Shown in pieces: positions 6,094-13,336 of a stretch of DNA of 15,747 nucleotides. Under the pieces are notes generated by a model. That model did not search any database, had not been told where the DNA came from, and saw nothing but the letters and a program-made list of their open reading frames with translations. The stretch covers positions 1 to 15,747 of the forward strand of contig JAPOZE010000340.1 in assembly GCA_026706225.1 (NCBI GenBank), given 5' to 3'. How positions within the stretch are numbered: the stretch's first letter is position 1; every line of letters starts with the position of its first letter. The position numbers were made by a program, and so were the translations under genes. Source of the DNA: Acidobacteriota bacterium (lineage in GTDB: Bacteria > Acidobacteriota > Terriglobia > Versatilivoradales > Versatilivoraceae).

Positions 6094-6741
6094 TTGGTTT
6101 TCCCTGATGCCGCTCACCAACAGCCGCTGCCGGCTCCAGGGAACCCGGAGGGGCGCTGCCCAAGCCACTCCCGGCACTTGCCGCAACTCACCGTTCCAAC
6201 TCCTCCTGGTGGTGAACACCACCACCTTCAGCCTGCCCTGAATCAACCTGTCGCACCATGCCAGCTTGGTGCCAACGGCGCCCAGACCCCGCAACGTAAC
6301 GGTGCGAGGGGGCAGGCCGAAGTCGCCGCGGCGGCACTCCTCCAACCGCTTGCAAATTACGGCCACGCCCTCCAGTCCCAGCCGGCGACGCACCGTTTCC
6401 AGAAAGCCGGCCCGTTTAACGCGAGGTTCCAGAAGATAAACGGTGAGCTCCGGCCGGTAAATCTTCAATGCCATCCCCGGGAAACCTGCGCCGGAGCCCA
6501 CGTCCAGCAACGGCCCGTCCTGCTCGTCCAACAAAGGAGACGCCAGGAAAGACTCCACAAACAGGTCTCTCAGCATTTCCTCCCTGCCTCGGAATCCGGT
6601 CAGGTTTACCTTCCGATTCCACTGCTCCAACAGGCCCAGGTAGGCTTCCACCCTGTCCGCTATAAGTCCTCTACAGTCAATCCCCCACCGGCCCAGCAGG
6701 TTTTCTGCCCCGTGGGCCTCGGAGGAAACTCCGGCTGACAT
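6082..6741 (-). CDS. rsmG: 16S rRNA (guanine527-N7)-methyltransferase RsmG (GidB)
   Basis: S-adenosylmethionine-dependent enzyme that forms m7G527 in the 530 loop of 16S rRNA; its loss gives low-level streptomycin resistance in several bacteria. The 219-residue protein has the RsmG N-terminal helices with YLGLLEQWNRKVNLTG (34-49), the SAM-binding motif LLDVGSGAGFPGM (78-90), and LLEPRVKRAGFL (103-114). The conserved SRA-type motif downstream reads TLRGLGAVG (149-157) here: the Arg is kept but Ala is replaced by Gly. The C-terminal part is somewhat diverged but the length is normal. The start lies 3 bp after the mnmG stop, so it is co-transcribed with mnmG and probably mnmE. Its last codons and stop are embedded in parS site 2. 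Confidence 0.95.
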   Translation of the reverse strand: MSAGVSSEAHGAENLLGRWGIDCRGLIADRVEAYLGLLEQWNRKVNLTGFRGREEMLRDLFVESFLASPLLDEQDGPLLDVGSGAGFPGMALKIYRPELTVYLLEPRVKRAGFLETVRRRLGLEGVAVICKRLEECRRGDFGLPPRTVTLRGLGAVGTKLAWCDRLIQGRLKVVVFTTRRSWNGELRQVPGVAWAAPLRVPWSRQRLLVSGIRENQCST

Positions 6742-6744
6742 TGG

Positions 6745-8631
6745 CTAACCCGAGCCCTGGTGTTCCTGCTTCGGAGACAGGACGCCCGCTTCCCTCTTGC
6801 GCCGATCCATCTCCAGATGGACGTGGATGATGGCAAGCGCCGCCGGTGTCATCCCCGGAATCCGACTGGCCTGCCCGAGGGTCACCGGCCGGATTCGGGA
6901 GAGCTTCTCCACAATTTCGCGCGAAAGGCCGGCGATGCTTCCATACTCTAAATCAGCGGGCAGCGCCTTGGCCGAGGCCCGTCTTATCTTTTCGATGTCT
7001 GCTTTCTGTTGCCGCAGATACCCCTCATACTTGATCTCCGTCTCCACGCTGCGCAATTCTTCCGCGCTCAGAGCCTCCCGCAGTTCCACGGGCAGCTCCG
7101 GAAGAAACTGCTCGACCCGGAATTCCGTACGCTTCAGGGCCTCTCTTGCCGAAATCCTGCCACTCCCCACGCGGAGGCGCATTTCCATCAGGACGGCTTT
7201 CAATTTCTCCCTGCGCTGCTGCTTGGCCTCGTAATCCTCCAGATCGTGCTGCCTTATCAATCCCAACTTCCCCCCGAGAGGAGTCAGCCGCCGGTCCGCG
7301 TTGTCGATTCTCAACTGCAGGCGGAATTCGGCCCGGGAAGTGAACATTCGATAGGGCTCGTCAGTTCCCTTGGTAACCAGGTCATCGATAAGGATTCCAA
7401 TATAAGCCTCATCCCGGCCCAGCACCACCGGCTCCTCGCCCTTCACCCAGCGGGCCGCGTTGATCCCGGCCATCAGCCCCTGGCAGGCGGCCTCCTCATA
7501 GCCGGTGGTCCCATTGATCTGGCCTGCATGAAACAGTCCGGCCACGCGCTTGGTTTGCAGGGACGGAAACAGCTCACGGGGATCCACGAAGTCGTACTCA
7601 ATGGCGTATCCCGGCCGAATCAACTCTGCCTCTTCCAAGCCCCGGATGGAACGGACCATCTCCATCTGGACATCGGGCGGCATGCTGGTCGAGAGCCCGT
7701 TGACGTAAATCTCGTTGGTGTTGAGCCCTTCCGGCTCCAGAAAAATCTGATGCCGCGGCCTTTCGGGGAATTTCACCACCTTGTCCTCGAAGGAAGGACA
7801 ATAGCGAGGCCCAATCGACTGAATCCGTCCACTATAGAGCGGTGACCGGTTCAGATTCTCCCGGACCACCTGGTGGGTCCGTTGATTGCTGTAGGCGATG
7901 AAGCAGGACACCTGCGGTTGGTCTATCCGATTGGTTCTAAAGGAGAAGGGCGTGGGATCCTGGTCCCCTCTCTGCTCTTCGGCCAACCCGAAGTCGATCG
8001 TCCGTCCATCCAGGCGCGGCGGCGTTCCCGTCTTCATGCGCCCCCAACTGAAACCCATGCCCTTGATCGATTCGGCCAGAGGAACCGACGGCGATTCACC
8101 GCTGCGGCCGGCTGCACTCTTCCGCTCGCCGATATGGATCAGCCCGTTCAGGAAGGTGCCGGTGGTCAACACCACGGCCCGGGCGCCCACTCGGCGGCCG
8201 TCTGCCAATTCGACTCCCCGGACTCGCCCCTTCTCTCTCACAATCTCCACGACCTCGGCCTGCTTGATTCCGAGGCGGGCTTCACCCTCCAGCAAACGCC
8301 GCATGGCGACACGATACCGTTGCTTGTCGGCCTGGGCTCTGGGCGACCAAACGGCCGGGCCGCGGCTGCGGTTCAGCAAACGAAACTGAATCCCGGTCCG
8401 ATCGATCACCTCTCCCATCACGCCGCCCATGGCATCCAGTTCGCGCACCAAATGGCCCTTGGCGATACCCCCGATGGCCGGATTGCAGGACATCTGCGCG
8501 ATGAGGTCGGCATTCATGGTGTAGAGCGCGGTGTCCAACCCCATCCGCGCCGCCGCCACTGCCGCTTCCACGCCGGCATGCCCGCCGCCGATCACGACCA
8601 CATCATGGTCCTGAAACGTGCCACCGCCCAT
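6745..8631 (-). CDS. mnmG: tRNA uridine-5-carboxymethylaminomethyl modification enzyme MnmG (GidA)
   Basis: FAD-dependent partner of MnmE that installs the 5-carboxymethylaminomethyl group on wobble U34 of certain tRNAs, using methylene-tetrahydrofolate, glycine and NADH. The 628-residue length is normal. The dinucleotide-binding site is [14 protein letters not shown] (11-24). The [18 protein letters not shown] block (48-65) has the redox Cys49, and the second catalytic cysteine is in [11 protein letters not shown]. The downstream blocks [11 protein letters not shown] [24 protein letters not shown] and [21 protein letters not shown] are all as expected. The C-terminal domain ends near [17 protein letters not shown], which binds MnmE and tRNA. 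It lies 30 bp after mnmE and 3 bp before rsmG, giving the common mnmE-mnmG-rsmG order. Confidence 0.98.
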   Translation of the reverse strand: MGGGTFQDHDVVVIGGGHAGVEAAVAAARMGLDTALYTMNADLIAQMSCNPAIGGIAKGHLVRELDAMGGVMGEVIDRTGIQFRLLNRSRGPAVWSPRAQADKQRYRVAMRRLLEGEARLGIKQAEVVEIVREKGRVRGVELADGRRVGARAVVLTTGTFLNGLIHIGERKSAAGRSGESPSVPLAESIKGMGFSWGRMKTGTPPRLDGRTIDFGLAEEQRGDQDPTPFSFRTNRIDQPQVSCFIAYSNQRTHQVVRENLNRSPLYSGRIQSIGPRYCPSFEDKVVKFPERPRHQIFLEPEGLNTNEIYVNGLSTSMPPDVQMEMVRSIRGLEEAELIRPGYAIEYDFVDPRELFPSLQTKRVAGLFHAGQINGTTGYEEAACQGLMAGINAARWVKGEEPVVLGRDEAYIGILIDDLVTKGTDEPYRMFTSRAEFRLQLRIDNADRRLTPLGGKLGLIRQHDLEDYEAKQQRREKLKAVLMEMRLRVGSGRISAREALKRTEFRVEQFLPELPVELREALSAEELRSVETEIKYEGYLRQQKADIEKIRRASAKALPADLEYGSIAGLSREIVEKLSRIRPVTLGQASRIPGMTPAALAIIHVHLEMDRRKREAGVLSPKQEHQGSG

Positions 8632-8661
8632 CTCGCGTCCCCGCCGCCGGCTTCCCCCGGA

Positions 8662-10035
8662 TCACTTGCCTACACAAAACGTTTGAAAGATGCGTCCCAG
8701 AATATCTTCTATGCCCGTCTCTCCGGTCAGTTCGTTCAGCGCTCTCAAGGCTGCGTGCAAGTCCAGCAATATCAATTCGTGAGGCAATCCTTGCTCCACC
8801 GCGCCGGCCGCCCGCCTCAACGCCTTCAACGCCTCCCCGATCCGTTCCTGCTGGCGGAGGTTGGTGACCAGCGACCCTCCCTGCTCCACCGCCTTCCCCT
8901 GGCCCAGGTCCTCGAGCAGCACCTGTCGCAGGGTTTCCACTCCCTCTCCGGTCAGGGCGGAAACCCGAACCACCGGGGCCTCGACATCCCCCAACCGGTC
9001 CCCGGACAGGCGTTGCGGCAAGTCGATCTTGTTGATGACCAGGCAGCAAGCCTGGTGTTTCAACTCTTCCAACAAACGACGGTCCTGTTCCGTGTGATCG
9101 ACCGATCCATCCAACACCAGCAGCAACCTGTCGGCATCGGCCAATACCTCACGGGTCTTGTCCATTCCAATTCGCTCCACCGGATCGGTGGAGCTTCGAA
9201 TCCCGGCCGTGTCCAGCCAGCGTACCGGGACGCCCCCCAAATGAGCGTCTTCCGCAACCACGTCACGCGTGGTTCCGGGACGGTCGGTGACAATGGCGCG
9301 CTCCTGCCGCAGCAAGGTGTTGAAAAGGGTAGACTTGCCCACGTTGGTGCGGCCGACCACGGCTACCGTGATTCCGCCGCTCAGCAACCGTCCCCGGCCA
9401 AACCCGACCTCCAACTCCTGCAATGCGGCAACCACCGGCTGCAACTGGTCCCGTATCGCTGCCTCCGCCAGCACCGGCACGTCGTCGTCGGCAAAGTCGA
9501 TGCCGGCTTCCAGCAGCGAGATCAACCTCACCAGCAATTCCTTGATCGGCCTCAACCGCCGAGACAGCGATCCCTCCGCCTGCTGGCGCGCCACTCGGGC
9601 CTGAAACAGTGTCTTGGCCTCGATCAGGTCCCGAATCGCCTCCGCTTGCACCAGGTCGATTCTGCCCCGCAAGAAGGCTCTCAGCGTGAACTCACCCGGA
9701 GTTGCCAACCGGGCGCCGGCTTCCAGCAAGGCCGCCATCACGGCCTCGAGCACCACCGGGCTGCCGTGACAGCCGATCTCCACCACATCTTCGGCAGTAA
9801 AGGATCGCGGCGCCCGAAAAAAGGTCACCATGGCCTGGTCCAGAACCTCACCCGTTTGGGGGTGCCTGATTCTGCTCAATCGGGTGGTCCGATCCCGAAG
9901 ACCGTTGGCCCCACTCCCACAAACAGCCTCCGCGATCCTCCGGGCCTCTCCCCCACTCAAGCGAATCACCCCGATGCCGCTCTTGCCCTTCGGGGTTGCA
10001 ATGGCCGCAATGGTGTCGTCAATCAAGGTGGGCAT
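8662..10035 (-). CDS. mnmE: tRNA modification GTPase MnmE (TrmE)
   Basis: GTPase that dimerises through its G domain and works with MnmG on tRNA wobble uridine. The 457-residue protein has the N-terminal formyl-tetrahydrofolate-binding domain (DDTIAAIATPKGKSGIGVIRLSG, in two parts 6-18 and 19-28), the central helical domain, and a G domain with GRTNVGKST (228-236), GTTRD (254-258), DTAG (275-278) and NKID (335-338). The C-terminus ends in CVGK (454-457); the usual CIGK motif carries the Cys needed for modification. ATG at 10035 has TAAGG about 10 nt before it. Upstream is a 111-bp gap to khpB holding a short repeat and a DnaA-box-like sequence. Confidence 0.98.
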   Translation of the reverse strand: MPTLIDDTIAAIATPKGKSGIGVIRLSGGEARRIAEAVCGSGANGLRDRTTRLSRIRHPQTGEVLDQAMVTFFRAPRSFTAEDVVEIGCHGSPVVLEAVMAALLEAGARLATPGEFTLRAFLRGRIDLVQAEAIRDLIEAKTLFQARVARQQAEGSLSRRLRPIKELLVRLISLLEAGIDFADDDVPVLAEAAIRDQLQPVVAALQELEVGFGRGRLLSGGITVAVVGRTNVGKSTLFNTLLRQERAIVTDRPGTTRDVVAEDAHLGGVPVRWLDTAGIRSSTDPVERIGMDKTREVLADADRLLLVLDGSVDHTEQDRRLLEELKHQACCLVINKIDLPQRLSGDRLGDVEAPVVRVSALTGEGVETLRQVLLEDLGQGKAVEQGGSLVTNLRQQERIGEALKALRRAAGAVEQGLPHELILLDLHAALRALNELTGETGIEDILGRIFQTFCVGK

Positions 10036-10073
10036 GAATGCTGACCTTAGCGTCGCGCACTATCCAAAAAGAG

Positions 10074-10098
10074 TTATCCACGAAGGGACACGAAGAAG
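10074..10098 (+). repeat. Decamer repeat copy with an embedded DnaA-box-like sequence
   Basis: In the mnmE-khpB gap, CACGAAGGGA (10079-10088) and CACGAAGAAG (10089-10098) are direct decamers matching the parA-rsmG repeat family, on the opposite strand to the copy at 6044-6065. TTATCCACG (10074-10082), one mismatch from the consensus DnaA box TTATCCACA, overlaps its left end. A single box is weak evidence for DnaA binding. Confidence 0.55.
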
Positions 10099-10146
10099 GG
10101 CTGATGTGCAGGGGTACTTGGCGGGTCGGGGGCTCGGATCTGCCGA

Positions 10147-10572
10147 TTACCTGGGATGGATGACGACCTTTCTGTATTCGCCGTACCCCTCGCTTTCCGT
10201 GCGGATGGCTTCGTCTTCGGCGACGGCCAGGTGGACGATGCGTCGTTCCTCCGGAGACATGGGATTCAGCGGACAGGGGGTGCCCAGCCGCTTCACCTGC
10301 TCGGCCGCGGTAACCGCCATGAGCTGCAGTTCCTCGGCCCGCACCGAACGATACCCCTCGGAGTCCAGGACAATGCGCCACCCGCTTCGTTCAAACATGC
10401 GGTTGCACAGGGACTCCAGGGCCTGAAGGACTGCTGCCGAACGAGCCAGCAGAATCCCCCGATCCTCTCCAGTGAAGTTCACCTCTACCTGGCTGTCCCG
10501 TTCCACCACCTCGAAGGACAACTTCAGGCCCGCCGACCGAATGAAAAGGTTCAGGAATTGCTGCAGAGTCAT
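10147..10572 (-). CDS. khpB: KhpB (Jag/EloR) KH-R3H RNA-binding protein
   Basis: Short Jag-family protein, 141 residues from the ATG at 10572. A KH-like domain (about residues 25-75) leads into the R3H domain: LDSEGYRSVR, then PLNPMSPEERRIVHLA with the Arg-x3-His-type core, and TESEGYGEYRKVVIHP at the C-terminus. Jag/KhpB binds RNA with KhpA and influences cell elongation and envelope synthesis in Gram-positives; its role elsewhere is less defined. It lacks the separate N-terminal Jag_N domain of some homologues. A TTG at 10584 overlaps the yidC TGA as TTGA and would give 145 residues; the ATG leaves an 8-bp gap. Either way it is coupled to yidC. Transcription probably ends in, or passes through, the 111-bp gap before mnmE. 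Confidence 0.93.
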   Translation of the reverse strand: MTLQQFLNLFIRSAGLKLSFEVVERDSQVEVNFTGEDRGILLARSAAVLQALESLCNRMFERSGWRIVLDSEGYRSVRAEELQLMAVTAAEQVKRLGTPCPLNPMSPEERRIVHLAVAEDEAIRTESEGYGEYRKVVIHPR

Positions 10573-10580
10573 GATCTTGC

Positions 10581-12344
10581 TCAACGCGCTGATCGCGCTT
10601 TTCTTCTCTTGGACCTGCGGGGCGCCGCTTTGGTCTCGGGCTTAATCTGATCCACCTTGGCCGCGTTCTTGCCTCCCCCGCCGGCACCCCCCACCTGTTT
10701 CGCCGCCGCACCGGGACCAAAGCGATTCATGGCCAGTTGCTGAACTATATTGACGAGATTGCTGGTAAACCAGTACAGCACCAAGCCGCTGGACTGAGTA
10801 GCCATCATGAAGCCGAAGATCAACGGCATGAAGAGCATCATCTTGGCCTGCAACGGGTCCGCCGAGGGCATCGGCGTCAACTTTTGAGTCAACATCATGG
10901 AGCCGACCATGAGCACAGGCAGGACGTAGGTCGGGTCCGGCGCCGACAAATCCTGAATCCAGGCGAAAAAGGGCGCTTGCCGCAATTCGATGGCCACGTT
11001 CAACAGACTGTAAAAGGCAAAGAGAAAGGGCATTTGGAGCAAGAGGGGCAGGCACCCTCCCAACGGGTTCACACCGTGCTCCTTGTACAGCGCCATGACT
11101 TCGCTGTTCATCTGCTGGCGCTTGGGATCGGTGGGCTTGAGCTTCTTGTACTTCTCCTGGATGGCCTTTATTTTGGGTTGAACCTTCTGCATCTTCTGGG
11201 ACGCGGTAACCGACTTGTACCGCAGCGGAAACAGCGCCGCATTGATGACGATCGTCAGCAGGATAATGGAAACTCCATAGTTCCCCACCGCGTCGTAGAT
11301 CCACTTGAGACCGACAAACAGCGGCTTGCACAGGAAAGCAAACCATCCGTAGTCGATCAACTCCCGCAACTCTTCGGGCAGGACCTCGGTGTCCTTGGGA
11401 CCCACGAACAGTCTGAAACGTCCAGCGGAGGCCGCGCTGTACACCCCTGCCCTGAGGGATTGCGCTTCCGCCGCCTCGGCCGTCGGTCCCGTGTCCCGGG
11501 CCAAGTGGATCCGGTGGAGGCCGCTCGGCCCGACCGGCAGAAACACGGCCGCAAAGTAGTGGTCCTCCACTCCCAGAAACCTGAAGCGGCCTTCCATCTC
11601 CTGCTTGCTTTCGAGATCCCCGGCATCCATCCGTTCGATCGCCTCCTGGTCCCGATAGAACAAATAGCGCTCGGCCCAGGTGTTCACCAGGGTGGCATCC
11701 CCGAATCCACCCTGCCAGAGCAGAAAGTAATCCGCCGGACGGCCCTCGACGGAGACCTCGCAATGGACCTCCACCTCGTAAGAGCCCGACCGAAAGGCCA
11801 GGGTCTTCACCACCTCGACACCACCGTCCGCATACTGGAACCGGAGTTGTCCGGAGGCCGCTCCGCCGCCGCTCAGATCGACATTCCTGGGGGATTCGCT
11901 GGAAAAAAGCGCGGTTCGCAGGATTGCCGCGGCATCGGGCGCACTATCGACCATCAAGGTCAGGGGAAACAAGGCCTGCGGCGAAGCGGCCGTGTCGATG
12001 AGATTCAGGGCTTCGCCATCGGCATCCCGGTAGCGTTTCAACACCCATTCCTTCACGACGGCTCCCCGGTTGGAGATCGACAGCTTGTACAAGTCGGTTT
12101 CCACCGAGTACACCTGTTCCTTGACGGCTTTGCGGGCCCTGGCAACGTCCGGTTCCGCCCTTTCCCGGGGAAGCCGGGGAAGCACCGGCGCCGGTGCCGG
12201 CGCGGGTTCCGGATCAGGAGGAGGCGGCTCCAGGTCCGCGGTCGGCGCGGCGGGTTCGGGTTGGAGGTGGGGCTCCAGAAAGTAGCGGGACGCCAGCAGA
12301 ACGAGGAAGGAAAGAGCAATGGCTAAGAGAAAGTCTCTGTTCAT
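10581..12344 (-). CDS. yidC: Membrane protein insertase YidC
   Basis: Inner-membrane insertase acting alone or with SecYEG. The 587-residue reading starts with TM1 (MNRDFLLAIALSFLVLL), followed by a proline-rich linker (29-60) and a large periplasmic domain (about 75-330) typical of the Gram-negative form. The conserved insertase core follows: VSIILLTIVINAALFPLR (358-375) with Arg375 in the hydrophilic groove, a cytoplasmic coiled-coil hairpin (KMQKVQPKIKAIQEKYKKL, 384-402), GGCLPLLLQMPFLFAFYSLL (429-448), and two more TM segments near 472-488 and 504-533. The C-terminus is a basic tail (RRSKRRKARSAR) likely to contact ribosomes. Start 12344 is chosen over 12398 because TM1 begins there, 11 bp after the yidD stop. 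Confidence 0.97.
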   Translation of the reverse strand: MNRDFLLAIALSFLVLLASRYFLEPHLQPEPAAPTADLEPPPPDPEPAPAPAPVLPRLPRERAEPDVARARKAVKEQVYSVETDLYKLSISNRGAVVKEWVLKRYRDADGEALNLIDTAASPQALFPLTLMVDSAPDAAAILRTALFSSESPRNVDLSGGGAASGQLRFQYADGGVEVVKTLAFRSGSYEVEVHCEVSVEGRPADYFLLWQGGFGDATLVNTWAERYLFYRDQEAIERMDAGDLESKQEMEGRFRFLGVEDHYFAAVFLPVGPSGLHRIHLARDTGPTAEAAEAQSLRAGVYSAASAGRFRLFVGPKDTEVLPEELRELIDYGWFAFLCKPLFVGLKWIYDAVGNYGVSIILLTIVINAALFPLRYKSVTASQKMQKVQPKIKAIQEKYKKLKPTDPKRQQMNSEVMALYKEHGVNPLGGCLPLLLQMPFLFAFYSLLNVAIELRQAPFFAWIQDLSAPDPTYVLPVLMVGSMMLTQKLTPMPSADPLQAKMMLFMPLIFGFMMATQSSGLVLYWFTSNLVNIVQQLAMNRFGPGAAAKQVGGAGGGGKNAAKVDQIKPETKAAPRRSKRRKARSAR

Positions 12345-12355
12345 CGGCGATCCGA

Positions 12356-12574
12356 CTACTCGAGCGGGTCGTAGCCGCCTCGATGAAGCGGATGGCAACG
12401 CGCAATTCGCCTCATAGCGAGCAGTGTCCCTCTCAGGAGACCATATCTACTGATGGCTTGATAGGAATATTCCGAGCAGGATGGCCAGAACCGGCAAGCT
12501 GGAGGTAGAAGCGGCGAAACAAACTGCTTGTAACAGCAAATGATGCTGAGTACGCCTCGCTTGAGGAGTTCCAA
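12356..12574 (-). CDS. yidD: Membrane protein insertion efficiency factor YidD
   Basis: A 72-residue YidD, thought to assist YidC-dependent insertion at the inner membrane. An amphipathic N-terminus (LKRGVLSIICCYKQFVSPLL) is followed by the signature PPACRFWPSCSEYSYQAI (24-41), the MRRIARC segment (54-60) and the C-terminal CHPLHRGGYDPLE block. The start codon is TTG at 12574, with GAGGA just upstream. No in-frame ATG could give the conserved N-terminus. It overlaps the 3' end of rnpA by 128 bp in another frame, and its stop lies 11 bp before yidC. Confidence 0.94.
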   Translation of the reverse strand: MELLKRGVLSIICCYKQFVSPLLPPACRFWPSCSEYSYQAISRYGLLRGTLLAMRRIARCHPLHRGGYDPLE

Positions 12575-12920
12575 GGGTCCTCGTCAACTGTCCCAGAAGA
12601 CGGTGCACTTCAGAAAAGATCGATCGAGATCCCAACCATGCCGCCGCAGGCCTGGGATGCACGACCACATCCACACCACATTCGGCCAAGCGAGCCCTGT
12701 TCCGGCGTATCGCCTCTCTGATGCGACGACGCAGCAGGTTCCTCCGGACCGCTTTGCCCAACTTGCGGCTGACGGAGATGCCAAAGCGGGGGCGCTGAAC
12801 GCCGTTCCTCAAATAGAACAACTGAATCTGCCGGCCGCGCAGCGCCTTGCCGCCGGAATAGACCCGCCGGTACTGTTCAGCCGTCAACAGGCGACTCGAT
12901 TTTGGGAAACTGCAGTCCAA
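12447..12920 (-). CDS. rnpA: Ribonuclease P protein component RnpA
   Basis: Protein subunit of RNase P, which trims the 5' leader of pre-tRNAs. The N-terminus FPKSSRLLTAEQYRRVYSGG (5-24) matches the family, ISVSRKLGKAVRRN (48-61) leads into the RNR motif RRNLLRRRIREAIRRN (59-74), and VDVVVHPR follows (83-90). The start is TTG at 12920, placed by that N-terminus and by TAGGG upstream; it is 12 bp after the rpmH stop. The conserved core ends near residue 112. The remaining 45 or so residues run out of frame across yidD and look unlike any RnpA tail, so the extension is either a tolerated by-product of the overlap or, less likely, a sequence error that hides an earlier stop. Confidence 0.93.
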   Translation of the reverse strand: MDCSFPKSSRLLTAEQYRRVYSGGKALRGRQIQLFYLRNGVQRPRFGISVSRKLGKAVRRNLLRRRIREAIRRNRARLAECGVDVVVHPRPAAAWLGSRSIFSEVHRLLGQLTRTLGTPQARRTQHHLLLQAVCFAASTSSLPVLAILLGIFLSSHQ

Positions 12921-12932
12921 AGCCCTACGCGA

Positions 12933-13067
12933 TCAGGGAGTCAACCGCTTGCGGCCCTTGGCACGACGCCGTTTGAGAATGAGTCTCCCCGACTTGGTTC
13001 TCATCCGAGCTCTGAACCCGTGGGTCTTGGCGCGCTTGCGATTGTTGGGACGAAAGGTCGGCCGCAT
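12933..13067 (-). CDS. rpmH: 50S ribosomal protein L34
   Basis: A 44-residue L34, too short for typical ORF cut-offs. The translation runs [18 protein letters not shown] (1-18), then [20 protein letters not shown] and ends RKRLTP, the near-universal L34 pattern of a basic protein with the THGFR and GR-x-LK-x-RR motifs. It is the first gene of the leftward rpmH-rnpA-yidD-yidC-khpB series, with rnpA 12 bp downstream. The strong promoter at 13114-13143 leaves an untranslated leader of about 40 nt. No good Shine-Dalgarno sequence sits right before the ATG; GGAGGAG is present about 22 nt upstream, too far to be ideal. Confidence 0.97.
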   Translation of the reverse strand: MRPTFRPNNRKRAKTHGFRARMRTKSGRLILKRRRAKGRKRLTP

Positions 13068-13113
13068 AGACACCCCGAAGAATCTTCTCCTCCGCTCCTG
13101 TCCAAAACCACTC

Positions 13114-13143
13114 CTTATAGCACAGGCCTTTTCGGACTGTCAA
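13114..13143 (-). promoter_or_regulatory. Strong sigma-70-type promoter of the rpmH operon
   Basis: On the minus strand a perfect TTGACA (13138-13143), an 18-bp spacer and TATAAG (13114-13119), 5 of 6 to consensus, with TG just upstream of the -10. It points leftward to rpmH, and transcription would begin near 13107. It is the best promoter match in the window. Confidence 0.75.
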
Positions 13144-13186
13144 TCCGGGCGGAAGGATCCACGCACCCTCCAGGGATGCTTTTGAG

Positions 13187-13216
13187 TTGAACCTCCGCCC
13201 CCGGCTATGGTATCTT
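13187..13216 (+). promoter_or_regulatory. Candidate dnaA promoter
   Basis: TTGAAC (13187-13192), an 18-bp spacer and TATCTT (13211-13216) with a TGG extended -10. A weaker alternative, TTGTCG (13252-13257) with TACATT (13276-13281), lies downstream in a markedly AT-rich tract (about 13232-13285). Neither is certain. I see no consensus DnaA box in the 120 bp before dnaA, so autoregulation is not evident on this side. Confidence 0.3.
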
Positions 13217-13336
13217 TTACGGGTTTTCAACAGCCTCTTTTTTTTCTTTATTTGTCGGTTTCGACTTTATTTTATTACATTATACGAAAGCGTCCTCTCC
13301 CTGAAGGTCTGGCAAGAATCGGCAAGCCCTCTCCCT

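Noticed and set aside
7873..10044. A 723-codon open frame on the plus strand across mnmG and mnmE
   Set aside because: It lies antisense to two secure genes and its translation is low-complexity, His/Gln/Pro-rich and without any domain. It is a by-product of high G+C codon use.
10737..12326. A 529-codon plus-strand open frame antisense to yidC
   Set aside because: Composition is rich in Arg, Gly and His with no recognisable fold; yidC on the other strand is unambiguous.
12540..13190. Plus-strand open frame antisense to rnpA and rpmH
   Set aside because: Both genes on the minus strand match universal families; this frame has no motif.
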